Below, in pieces: positions 37,162 to 45,560 of a stretch of DNA of 64,000 nt. This stretch comes from JAJPKK01 sp963781195. GTDB lineage: Bacteria > Pseudomonadota > Alphaproteobacteria > Rhizobiales > Xanthobacteraceae. The position numbers and the translations under genes are program-made. A model generated the notes under the pieces. The model did not search any database and was not told the DNA's origin. It saw nothing but the letters and a program-made list of their open reading frames with translations. Location of the stretch: the NCBI GenBank assembly GCA_963781195.1, contig CAWAEZ010000004.1, positions 434,001 to 498,000 of the forward strand, written 5' to 3'. Each line of letters begins with the position of its first letter. Within the stretch, counting starts at the first letter, position 1.

Positions 37162-37854
37162 TCAAAATTTCTCCACCCAAGGCCGTACCTCGATCTCCCA
37201 GCTCCAGGCGCTGCGGTGCTGCTTGACGAGGTGCAGGTAGCTCTCGGCGATGGCGTCGGGGTCGAGCATGGCGTCGGGGCGATCGGCGGGTTCGGGCCGG
37301 CGGTCGCTGCGGATGCCGCCGTCGACCACCACATGGGCGACGTGGATGCCCTGGGGCGCGAGCTCGCGGGCCATGCTCTGGGCGAGCCCGCGCAGGGCGA
37401 ACTTGCCCATGGCGAACGGCGCCGACTGGGCATAGCCCTTCACGCTCGCCGACGCGCCGGTGAACAGGACGGTGCCGCTGCCGCGGGGCAGCATGCGCCG
37501 CACCGCCTCCTGCGCCACCAGGAAGCCACCGAACGCCGACACCAGGATCGACTTCTCCACCTCGACCGGGTCGAGGTCGATCAGCGGTCCGCGGGTGCGG
37601 TAGCTCGCATTGTAGACGACGATATCGGGCGCCCCGTCGCGGTCAAGCTCGGCAAACAGCCGCTTCACCGCCTCGGGCTTCGACGCATCGCAGGCGAACG
37701 TCTTCGCGCCGATTTCGCCCGCCAGCGCGCCGAGGTCGTCGGTATTGCGGGCGGCCATTGCGATCTTCATGCCGGCGCGTGCGAAGGCGCGGGCGATCGA
37801 GGCGGAGAGCCCGGAGCCGGCGCCTACGATCAAGGCGCGTTGGTCGTCTGCCAT
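37162..37854 (-). CDS. Short-chain dehydrogenase/reductase family protein
   Basis: The 230-residue protein has the SDR Rossmann fold: nucleotide-binding GAGSGLSASIARAF, the Asp of the second strand region (CDASKPEAV), a NAG-like motif (VVYNASYRTRG) and the serine region LFTGASASVKG. The catalytic YxxxK motif reads FAMGK, with Phe replacing the catalytic Tyr while the Lys is kept. I recall SDR subgroups with this change, so it may be normal for this branch, but classical hydride-transfer chemistry is doubtful. It is a single leftward gene between the duplicated PQQ tail and the Tct transporter genes. Confidence 0.85.
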   Translation of the reverse strand: MADDQRALIVGAGSGLSASIARAFARAGMKIAMAARNTDDLGALAGEIGAKTFACDASKPEAVKRLFAELDRDGAPDIVVYNASYRTRGPLIDLDPVEVEKSILVSAFGGFLVAQEAVRRMLPRGSGTVLFTGASASVKGYAQSAPFAMGKFALRGLAQSMARELAPQGIHVAHVVVDGGIRSDRRPEPADRPDAMLDPDAIAESYLHLVKQHRSAWSWEIEVRPWVEKF

Positions 37855-37906
37855 GTGTGTCCATCCGGCCCCGTGTTGTCCGCGCTCGCGGCCGAACGCG
37901 GCGCGT

Positions 37907-39404
37907 TCAGTCCGTGATCTCGGCGCGCCGTGTCCTCACCGCCGGGGCGATCATGACGACGAGGATTCCGATCGTGATGATGATAAAGGTCAGGCTGATC
38001 GGCCGCGTTACGAAAACCGAGGGGTCGCCCTTCGCCATCAGCATGGCTCGGCGGAGGTTTTCCTCCATCATCGGGCCGAGCACGAAGCCGAGCAGCAGCG
38101 GCGCCGGCGGGAAGCCGAGCTTCGACCACACGAAGCCGAGCACGCCGAACAGGGCGGTGAGATAGATCTCGAAGGAGGAGTTGTTCACGCTGTAGATGCC
38201 GATGGCGGAGAACGCCATGATGGCCGGAAACAGCAGCCGGTACGGCACCTCGAGAAGTTTCACCCACAGCCCGATCAGCGGCAGGTTGAGCACCACCAGC
38301 ATGAGGTTGCCGATCCACATGCTGGCGACGAGGCCCCAGAACAGCTCCGGCCGCTCGGTCATCACCTCGCGGTCCGGGCTGGATGCCCTGGATGGTCATG
38401 GCGCCGAGCATCAGCGCCATCACGCCGCTCGCCGGGAGGCCGAGCGTGAGCATCGGGATGAACTTGCACTGGGCGTCGGCGTTGTTGGCCGATTCCGGTC
38501 CGGCCACGCCTTCGATCGCGCCGCGACCGAACCGCGAGGGGTCGGCGGCGAGCTTCTTCTCGACCATGTAGGACGAGAACGAGGCGATCGCCGGCCCGGT
38601 GCCCGGCAGCACGCCGAAGAAAGAGCCGATGGCGGTGCCGCGCAGGATCGGGCCGATCGACTGCTTCATGTCCTGCCAGGTCGGGAACAGGTGGGTCACC
38701 TTGGCATTGAAGACCGTGCGCTTTTCGGGATCGCCGAGATTGGCGATGATCTCGCCCATGGCGAAGATGCCGACCGCGACGACGATGAAGCCGATGCCGT
38801 CCGAGAGCTCGGTGATGCCGAAGCTGTAGCGCTCGACGCCGGTGTTGACGTCGCGTCCGACGATGCCGAGCAGCAGGCCGAGCGCGACCATGGCGATCGA
38901 CTTCATGATGTCGCCCTGGGCCAGCACCGCGGCGGCGACGAGGCCCATCAGCATCAGCGAGAAGTATTCCGGCGCGGCGAACTGCAACGCGATGTCGGCG
39001 AGCGGCGGGCCGAACAGCGCGATGATCAGCGTGCCGACGGTGCCGGCGAAGAACGAGCCGATCGCGGCGATCGCGAGCGCCGGCCCGGCGCGGCCCTGGC
39101 GCGCCATCTGGTAGCCGTCGATGCAGGTCACGACCGAGGAGGTCTCGCCCGGCAGGTTGACCAGGATCGCGGTGGTCGAGCCGCCGTATTGCGCGCCGTA
39201 ATAGATGCCGGCCAGCATGATCAGTGCGCCCACCGGCGCGACGTTGAAGGTGATCGGCAGCAGGATCGCGATGGTGCCCAGCGGGCCGATGCCGGGCAGC
39301 ACGCCGATCAAGGTCCCGACCAGCACGCCGATGAAGCAATAGAGCAGGTTCTGGAACGACAGTGCGACGCCAAAGCCGAAGATGAGTTGCTGGAACAGCT
39401 CCAT
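37907..39404 (-). pseudogene. tctA: Tripartite tricarboxylate transporter large permease TctA, frameshifted
   Basis: TctA is the 12-TM permease of the TTT family, which takes up carboxylates with a periplasmic binding protein. The first frame (from 39404) carries GVLPGIGPLGTIAILLP, YYGAQYGGSTTAILVNLPGE and FFGVLPGTGPAIASF, and runs to GIQPGP. The family continues EVMTERPELFWGL, which here is found in another frame (38365 down to 37907). The shift is one extra base in the run at 38368-38372 (cctcgcgg). Both parts are otherwise intact, so the change is recent or a sequencing error. It follows tctB by six bases. Confidence 0.88.
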
Positions 39405-39410
39405 GGCCGG

Positions 39411-39857
39411 TCACGTCCCCGAGAACAGCGGATAGGGCAGCCCGAGCGCCCAGATGAACACGGCGACGCACAGCGCGGTGAGCCCGACGGCGAGCACCAG
39501 CACCTCGACGAGCTTGAACTCGGTACCGGCAGCAGCGGCGGCGATCACCAGCACAAACAGCGCCGGGACGAATCCCGCATGCTGCATCAAGAAGCCGAAC
39601 AGCACGAAGGCGAGCGGCAGGATCACCAGGGCGCGGGGCGACCAGTTGCCCTCGATCCGGTCGCTCGACCGCCAGCCGCGCGCGGCGAAGAACACCCCGA
39701 ACAGCACCAGCAGCGCGCCGAGCACCAGCGGGAAGAAGCCGGCCCCCATGCGCAGCGCGGTGCCGAAGGGATAATCGCGACCGATCACGAGCGCGGCTGC
39801 GCCGATCGCGATCAGCATGATGCCGGACCAGAAATCTTTGCTGTCGGGAAGTTTCAC
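39411..39857 (-). CDS. tctB: Tripartite tricarboxylate transporter small permease TctB
   Basis: The 148-residue hydrophobic protein has four predicted helices and the TctB pattern KDFWSGIMLIAIGAAALVIG ... GTALRMGAGFFPLVLGALL. It is the small membrane subunit working with TctA just downstream and a Bug-type binding protein such as the one at 40110. It starts at GTG (39857). Order binding protein, tctB, tctA on one strand is the common one, although 252 bases with a REP element separate tctC from tctB here. Confidence 0.9.
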   Translation of the reverse strand: MKLPDSKDFWSGIMLIAIGAAALVIGRDYPFGTALRMGAGFFPLVLGALLVLFGVFFAARGWRSSDRIEGNWSPRALVILPLAFVLFGFLMQHAGFVPALFVLVIAAAAAGTEFKLVEVLVLAVGLTALCVAVFIWALGLPYPLFSGT

Positions 39858-39910
39858 GGGAGAGCTACCGGGCCGTGGGAGAATTGCACATGGTAAAAAC
39901 CGCGAGGACC

Positions 39911-40027
39911 GTCATCGCCGGGCTTGTCCCGGCGACCCCGATCATAGGGCATGGCGGTGTCTCCGGAATGAGGACGCTCGGCGCCTTACCATCGGGGTGG
40001 CCGGGACAAGCCCGGCCGTGACGACCT
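39911..40027. repeat. Paired REP elements (CGCCGGGCTTGTCCCGGCG family)
   Basis: GCCGGGCTTGTCCCGGC at the left end and GGCCGGGACAAGCCCGGCC at the right end are inverted partners, about 90 bases apart with the motif GATCATAGGGCATGGCGGTG between. It is the same family as 29034-29118. Confidence 0.75.
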
Positions 40028-40109
40028 TGGCGGCGGAAAGCCATGTCGGATCTCGATGACGAAGCGCGGGCGCGCGCACAGTGTGCCGACACCTCAAACT
40101 GCCGCGGCG

Positions 40110-41069
40110 TCACTCCGCCTTGATGCCGCCCTGCTTCACGACCTTTCCCCACTTGTCCATCTCGCTGACCATGTAGGCGCCGAACACGGCGGGCTTCATC
40201 GGCACCGGCTCGCCGCCTTCGAGCGCGAACTGCTTCTGCACCTCCGGCGATTTCTGCACCGCCTCGAGCTCGGTGTTGAGCTTGTCGATGATCGCCTGCG
40301 GAGTGCCGGTGGGTGCCACCATGCCCCACCAGTTGACCGCCTCGTAGCCGGGAACGGTCTCGGCGATCGCCGGGACATCGGGCAGCACCGCGGTGCGTTC
40401 GAGTGCGCCGGTGCCGAGCGCGCGCAGTTTGCCGCTGTGGATATGCGGCACCGTCTGCACCATGGAGCTGAACATCACCTTGGTGTGACCGCCGACCACG
40501 TCGACCAGGGCAGGGCCGCCGCCCTTGAACGGGACGTGGAGAATGTCGACGCCGGCCATCAGCTTGAACAGCTCGCCGCCGAGGTGCTGGAAGCTGCCGA
40601 TGCCGGCGGAGGCGTATTGCAGGTCGCCCGGCTGCTTCTTGGCGAGCGCGATGAGTTCGCCCACGGTGTGGACCGGCAGCGAGGGATGCACCACCAGCAC
40701 GTTCGCGCCCTTGGCGAGCAGCCCGACCGGAGCGAAGTCCTTGATGGGGTCATAGCCGAGCTTGTAGAGCCACGGATTGACGGCGTGGGCCATGGAGATG
40801 ACGAGCAGGGTGTAGCCGTCCGGCGGCGACTTGGCGGCGACCTCGGTGCCGATCACCCCGCCGGCGCCGCTGCGGTTGTCGACCACGACCTGCTTGCCCA
40901 GCCGGTCCCCGAGCTTGGCCGCGATCAGGCGCCCGACCACGTCGTTGCTGCCCCCCGGCGGGAACGGAATGATCAGGCGGACCGGACGAACGGGATAATC
41001 CTGCGCCACCGCGACGCCGGTTCCGGCGATCACGCAACAGGCCGCAGCCAGCATGCGCAAGGATTTCAT
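40110..41069 (-). CDS. tctC: Bug/TctC-family periplasmic binding protein
   Basis: The 319-residue protein has a signal peptide (MLAAACCVIAGTGVAVAQ) and the Bug family landmarks YPVRPVRLIIPFPPGGSNDV, KQVVVDNRSGAGGVIGTE, PPDGYTLLV and VPFKGGGPALVDVVGGHTKV. It binds a small carboxylate or amide for the TctAB permease encoded next. GGGAGG lies seven bases before the ATG. It is distantly paralogous to the protein at 54825. Confidence 0.92.
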   Translation of the reverse strand: MKSLRMLAAACCVIAGTGVAVAQDYPVRPVRLIIPFPPGGSNDVVGRLIAAKLGDRLGKQVVVDNRSGAGGVIGTEVAAKSPPDGYTLLVISMAHAVNPWLYKLGYDPIKDFAPVGLLAKGANVLVVHPSLPVHTVGELIALAKKQPGDLQYASAGIGSFQHLGGELFKLMAGVDILHVPFKGGGPALVDVVGGHTKVMFSSMVQTVPHIHSGKLRALGTGALERTAVLPDVPAIAETVPGYEAVNWWGMVAPTGTPQAIIDKLNTELEAVQKSPEVQKQFALEGGEPVPMKPAVFGAYMVSEMDKWGKVVKQGGIKAE

Positions 41070-41467
41070 CCGCCATCCTCCCGATCTCTTGTTGTCTCAA
41101 CCCTAGCAACACATTTCACCGGCCGCCGCCATAGCTAATTTTGCCGCTGGTTGACGTAGCCAAGCGCGAGCCGGCCCCCCGGCGACTGGTGAATTGCGCG
41201 TCCCCGCGACGGGCGAAGCGCCCTCCGCCGCTGGCGGGGGAGGAACGGGGAGGGGGCCGCTGTCACAGCAGAGGCAGGTGCACGAGCGGCACGAAGTAGA
41301 CGAGCCTCCCGTGCCCTCTTTCTAATCCTCGCCCGCAAGCGAGGGGACCCGCGCATCTGAGGCCTCCCCGGGTTGCGATGCCGCCCACGGGTTGCCACGG
41401 GGGCTGGGCGATACTCGCCCCGCCATGGTGGGGTGGCCCACTTGCCGCACGCGGGCGCGGACCCGCT
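41070..41467. other. 398-bp intergenic region with partial palindromes
   Basis: No convincing gene is present. A small hairpin (CCTCGC-N6-GCGAGG, 41327-41344) and a CCTCCGCCGC/GGCGGGGGAGG-like stretch near 41220-41255 resemble degraded REP elements. The region includes the promoter of the binding-protein gene and the end of the aldolase gene. Confidence 0.5.
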
Positions 41468-42271
41468 TCACGCCACGATGTCGCGCACCTGCTTCGCGCG
41501 CTGGGTGCAGGCGCCGAGCAGAAAGGCGAGGTCGGTGCCGGTGGAAACGTAGCGGGCGCCCATCTGCACGAACTCGGCGACGAGCTTCGGGCGGCTGGCG
41601 AGGCCGCCGACCCCGACATGCTTGCCGTGCCTGCGGCACGCCGCGATCACCGCCGCATAGGCCTCGCGCACCTTCGGATGCTCGTACTGCTCGGGGATGC
41701 CCCAGTCGGCCAGGAGATCGTTGGTGCCGATCATCACCATGTCGACCCCGGGAACCGCGACGATCTCCTCGGCGCGGGCGAGCGCCGCGCCATTCTCGAA
41801 CTGGACCATCACCGTGGTGGCGTCGTTGAGCGCCGCATTGGCCTCGGCGACCGGGAACGATCGGTACTGCAAATGGGGGCCGGCGCCCGCGGCCGAACGG
41901 CTGCCGAGCGGCGGGAACTTGGCGGCATCGACCACCGCGCGGGCCTCTTCGGCCGAACCGACATGGGGCGCGATGATGCCGAGCGCGCCGCCGTCGAGAA
42001 CGCGGGAGATGTATTCCGGCGTGTTGGCGGGAACCCGAACGAACGGCGCGATGCCGGCGGCGAGGGCGGCGATGCAGATCTGGCTCGTGGTCTCCAGGGA
42101 GACGCTGGCGTGCTCGACGTCGATGTAGAGCGTGTCGAAGCCGGCGGTGGCGGCGATCTGGGCGATCTCGATCTGGCGCACCAGCCGCACCGTCATCGAG
42201 GCCACCACCTCGTCGCGCTTGAGCTTCTCCTTGACGCTGTTGCGCAAGATGTCGCCGATCCCGATCGCCAT
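41468..42271 (-). CDS. HpcH/HpaI-family aldolase
   Basis: The 267-residue protein belongs to the class II (metal-dependent) pyruvate aldolase family. Landmarks are DTLYIDVEHASVSLETTSQ (catalytic region with the metal-proximal Glu/His), FVRVPANTPEYISRVLDGGALGI, VMVQFENGAALARAEEIVAV (metal-binding Glu) and VDMVMIGTNDLLADWGI (metal-binding Asp region). The family cleaves 2-keto-hydroxy acids, but the substrate cannot be told. GGGAGG is eight bases from the ATG. A class II aldolase/adducin gene diverges from it. Confidence 0.88.
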   Translation of the reverse strand: MAIGIGDILRNSVKEKLKRDEVVASMTVRLVRQIEIAQIAATAGFDTLYIDVEHASVSLETTSQICIAALAAGIAPFVRVPANTPEYISRVLDGGALGIIAPHVGSAEEARAVVDAAKFPPLGSRSAAGAGPHLQYRSFPVAEANAALNDATTVMVQFENGAALARAEEIVAVPGVDMVMIGTNDLLADWGIPEQYEHPKVREAYAAVIAACRRHGKHVGVGGLASRPKLVAEFVQMGARYVSTGTDLAFLLGACTQRAKQVRDIVA

Positions 42272-42408
42272 GCCGGAGCCTCCCGTGTGTCGCCGCGCAC
42301 GTCCGTAGCGTTATTTTGTGCGCGCCGCTATGCTAGGGCCAGGTCGGCGGGCGGCCGGGTCCGGTTTCCGGACGCACCGTCGCGAGGCGGCAGAGCAAGG
42401 CTTTCTCC

Positions 42409-43200
42409 ATGAATTATTCGACCGATTTCAAGACCATCCAGGGCGATGTCTCGCCGGAGGAGTGGCAGGCGCGCCTCGATCTCGCGGCGTGCTACCGCCT
42501 GGTCGACGTCTATGGGATGACCGACCTCATCTACAACCACATCACCGCGCGCATTCCGGGCGGCAGCGACCATCTGCTGATCAATCTCTACGGCCTTCTC
42601 TACAAGGAGATCACGGCCTCGAGCCTCGTCAAGATCGACCTCGAAGGCAACATCATCTGGAAGCCGGACACCGACTACGGCATCAACAAATCCGGCTACG
42701 TGATCCATGGCGCGATCCACCAGGCCCGCCCCGAGGTCAAATGCGTGCTCCACACCCACACCCGCGCCGGCATGGCCGTATCGGCGATGGCGTGCGGGCT
42801 GGTGCCGATGTCGCAGACCTCGATCCGCTTCCACGGCCATATCGGCTACCACGACTACGAGGGCCCGGCGATCGATCTCGCCGAGCGCGAGCGGCTGGTG
42901 CGCGACCTCGGTCCCCACGACGCGATGATCCTGCGCAACCACGGCCTGCTGACCTGCGGCGCGACCATCCCGCAGGCGTTCAACACCATGTATCAGCTCG
43001 AAATGTCGTGTCGCGCCCAGGTCGACGCGATGGCGGCGCGGGCGGAACTCACCATGCCGGGCGAGAACGTGCTCGCCCACACCGCGCATCTCTACCAGCC
43101 GGGCACCCGGCGGCCCTACGGCGTCCTCGAATGGCCGGCGATGCTTCGGCTGCTCGACGCCGAGGGCAACGACTCGGGCTACCCGCCCTATTGGAACTGA
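42409..43200 (+). CDS. Class II aldolase/adducin-family protein
   Basis: The 263-residue protein has the zinc-binding His pair in VLHTHTRAGMAVSAM, the further His in ILRNHGLLTCG, and the N-terminal GMTDLIYNHITARIPG and LYGLLYKEITASSLVKIDLEG motifs of the fuculose-aldolase/ribulose-5-phosphate epimerase fold. Members without a catalytic assignment often act as decarboxylases or aldolases in sugar-acid or aromatic catabolism. Its divergent neighbour is an HpcH/HpaI aldolase, so a joint pathway is plausible. Confidence 0.9.
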   Translation: MNYSTDFKTIQGDVSPEEWQARLDLAACYRLVDVYGMTDLIYNHITARIPGGSDHLLINLYGLLYKEITASSLVKIDLEGNIIWKPDTDYGINKSGYVIHGAIHQARPEVKCVLHTHTRAGMAVSAMACGLVPMSQTSIRFHGHIGYHDYEGPAIDLAERERLVRDLGPHDAMILRNHGLLTCGATIPQAFNTMYQLEMSCRAQVDAMAARAELTMPGENVLAHTAHLYQPGTRRPYGVLEWPAMLRLLDAEGNDSGYPPYWN

Positions 43201-43544
43201 GGGGGTCCAGGACTATCGAACGCGGGGTCGGCTTTGTCGCGGTCTCGCTCGCAAGCTGGGTCCTGGCGCTTCTCGCCGGCCGGGCCGCCGCCTACATTTG
43301 AGGCGCCAGCCTCCGCGCGCCGCGCCTGCAAGCGGCGTTATTCGAGGGGCCGCGGAACTCGGGGTGGAACCGGCGGTTCTCTTGAGGCTTTGGCTCACCG
43401 CTGCGCGACGAGATCGCCTTCTCGGAAAGCCGGTGCGCGGCACGAAACTTGCGGACCGGATCCCCAAGCACGTGAGCACGCGTGGCCTTTCGGGGGACGC
43501 CGTCACTGCGCGCCGCGGAGATTTTCATCACGAGGAGATTGCTC
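43201..43544. other. 344-bp intergenic region
   Basis: No convincing gene was found. A hydrophobic stretch in the aldolase frame after its stop (43230-43301) has no start codon. The end of the region carries GAGGAG at 43532-43537, the ribosome binding site of the next gene. Confidence 0.5.
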
Positions 43545-44363
43545 TTGGAAATCAGGGTGGGCTACGAACTGATCTACGACTGTCCGCAGCCGACGCCGAT
43601 GATGCTGGTCCTGCACGTCCATTATTCGCGCGCATCCGACATCATCGTTCCCGATCATGTGACGACCTTCCCGTCGGTGTCTCTGTCGGCCTACCGCGAC
43701 GGCTTCGGCAATTGGTGCACGCGCCTCGTTGCTCCCCCCGGGCGTCTGCGGATCGCGAGCGCGGCGTTGATCCGTGATTCCGGTGTCGCCGATCCGGTCG
43801 TGCCGAATGCGTACCAGCATTCGATCGAGGAATTGCCCGAGGATGCGCTGGTGTTCCTGTTGGGGAGCCGCTACTGCGACACCGAAAAATTCACCGACGT
43901 CGCGTGGAACCTGTTCGGCCAGACCCCGATGGGCTGGGCCCGGGTCCAGGCGATCTGCGATTTCGTGCACAACCACATCACGTTCGGCTACGAGCATGCC
44001 CGTGCCGACCGAACGGCATGGGAGGCCTACAACGAGCGCAAAGGCGTCTGCCGCGACTTCGCGCATCTCGCCGTCGCGTTGTGCCGCTGCATGAACATTC
44101 CGGCGCGCTACTGCACCGGTTATCTCGGCGACATGGGAATGCCGCCGCCCTACGGGCCGATGGACTTCGCCGCCTGGTTCGAGGCCTATCTCGGCGGCCG
44201 CTGGTACACCTTCGACCCCCGCAACAACATGCCGCGGATCGGCCGGGTGCTGATGGCGCGGGGCCGCGACGCCATCGACGTCGCCATCGCTACGACGTTC
44301 GGACCCAATACGCTCGCCAGCTTCAAGGTCTGGACCGACGAGATGCCGGAGAAGTCGGCGTAG
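43545..44363 (+). CDS. Transglutaminase-like (papain-fold) protein, TTG start
   Basis: The 272-residue protein begins IRVGYELIYDCPQPTPMML, the usual beginning of this family. I chose the TTG at 43545 because GAGGAG is seven bases upstream and family members begin here. The transglutaminase core has the Cys in RKGVCRDFAHLAVALCRCM and the Asp in RWYTFDPRNN. The position of the catalytic His in the HAW motif is Ala (MDFAAWFEAYL). Some bacterial relatives have Ser there, so activity is uncertain for this branch. The family includes peptidases and cross-linkers; no specific role can be assigned. Confidence 0.85.
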   Translation: MEIRVGYELIYDCPQPTPMMLVLHVHYSRASDIIVPDHVTTFPSVSLSAYRDGFGNWCTRLVAPPGRLRIASAALIRDSGVADPVVPNAYQHSIEELPEDALVFLLGSRYCDTEKFTDVAWNLFGQTPMGWARVQAICDFVHNHITFGYEHARADRTAWEAYNERKGVCRDFAHLAVALCRCMNIPARYCTGYLGDMGMPPPYGPMDFAAWFEAYLGGRWYTFDPRNNMPRIGRVLMARGRDAIDVAIATTFGPNTLASFKVWTDEMPEKSA

Positions 44364-44474
44364 CGGGGCACGCGCAGCGCGCCGGGGGCGCGCCGCGTTT
44401 CGGCGCGCCTTGCCGCGGGGGCCTTGCGCGGGTGCCGCATGCGCTCAAGTAGGGCATCGGGCGCCTCGGGCGCT

Positions 44475-45560
44475 TCACGCCGCGGCGGCGCCAAACTCCG
44501 CCTTCGTTCCGTCGGGCCGAGTGAGAATGGCCCGATAGCCCGGGCACGCCGCCATCAGCGCCGCAGCCTGGTCTTCTCCGGCGACACAGAGCGCCGTGGA
44601 AAGGCCGTTGGCGATCGTCGCACGAGGGCCGATCACCGCCGCGTCGATCAGGGCGTGGGCGCTCTCGCCGGTGCGCGGATCGAAGATGTGGTGGAAGCGG
44701 CCCGACGGCTCGAAGGTCGTGCCATAGCCGCCGGACACCGCCATGGCGGTGTTTTCGAGGTCCACCGCAGGGGGCTCGCGCGTCGCTGCCCCGTCGGGCG
44801 TCGCAACCGTGCGGCCGTCGCGGATGCCGACCCGCCACGCCCGCCCGTCGGGATGCCGGCCGAGCGCGCGGATTTCGCCGAGGTCGACGAACGCGGTCTC
44901 AAAGCCTTCGTTGCGCAGGAGGTCGGCCGCCGCGTCGGTGATGGCGCCCTGGGCGAGGCTGTTGAGCGTCACCGCCATGCCCGCGCGTCCGAAGGCGATG
45001 CGGCCGGCGCTTATGTCGATGGCGCGGAAATCGACCAGCGCCTGCGCGACGTCCCGCGCCCGCGCCAGGATGTCCTCCGACGCCTCCCGGCGCGACCAGA
45101 AATGGGCCTCGTAGAGGCGCCACAGCGGCTGCACCGAGACGTCGAAGGCGCCTGCGCTCAGGACGGAAAATCGCCGCCCGGCTTCGAGCAAACGACGCAA
45201 CTCCGGCGACGGGGCGTCGAGTGCGCCCGCGGCGTTGAGCCGCGAGATCTCGCTGTCGGGCCGCGCCAGGCTGAAGATGCGCTCATGGCGCGCGATCTCG
45301 CTCTCGACCTTGCGGATGGCGCGCCGCGCCGTCGCCTCGTCGGTGTGCCACAGCGACAGCTCGGCGAAGCCGCCGAGGACCTCGCCCTGCCACTCGAACA
45401 TCCGGCCGGCGGGAACGGTGGCGCGCACCGCGGCGATCATCAGCGGCAGCCCGGCGGCCGCGGCGACGATGCGGAAGGCGCGCCGGCGGGTCAGCCCGCC
45501 CGGCCTCGCAGGCTCGCTGCCGCCATCCGGAATCTGTTGGCCCACTGAAGTCTCAGACAT
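44475..45560 (-). CDS. apbE: ApbE-family FAD:protein FMN transferase (NosX-like)
   Basis: The 361-residue exported protein attaches FMN through a phosphodiester bond to a Thr of partner proteins. It has a twin-arginine-like leader (TRRRAFRIVAAAAGLPLM) and the ApbE motifs ERIFSLARPDSEISRLNAAG, GAFDVSVQPLW, LNSLAQGAITDAAA, VDLGEIRALG and HHIFDPRTGES. Its start overlaps the end of the NosR-like gene by eight bases, so the two are translationally coupled. The NosR-like protein has an FMN-binding domain with a candidate Thr, and is the obvious target. In denitrifiers the same pair is NosR-NosX, but no nosZ is in the window. Confidence 0.9.
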   Translation of the reverse strand: MSETSVGQQIPDGGSEPARPGGLTRRRAFRIVAAAAGLPLMIAAVRATVPAGRMFEWQGEVLGGFAELSLWHTDEATARRAIRKVESEIARHERIFSLARPDSEISRLNAAGALDAPSPELRRLLEAGRRFSVLSAGAFDVSVQPLWRLYEAHFWSRREASEDILARARDVAQALVDFRAIDISAGRIAFGRAGMAVTLNSLAQGAITDAAADLLRNEGFETAFVDLGEIRALGRHPDGRAWRVGIRDGRTVATPDGAATREPPAVDLENTAMAVSGGYGTTFEPSGRFHHIFDPRTGESAHALIDAAVIGPRATIANGLSTALCVAGEDQAAALMAACPGYRAILTRPDGTKAEFGAAAA

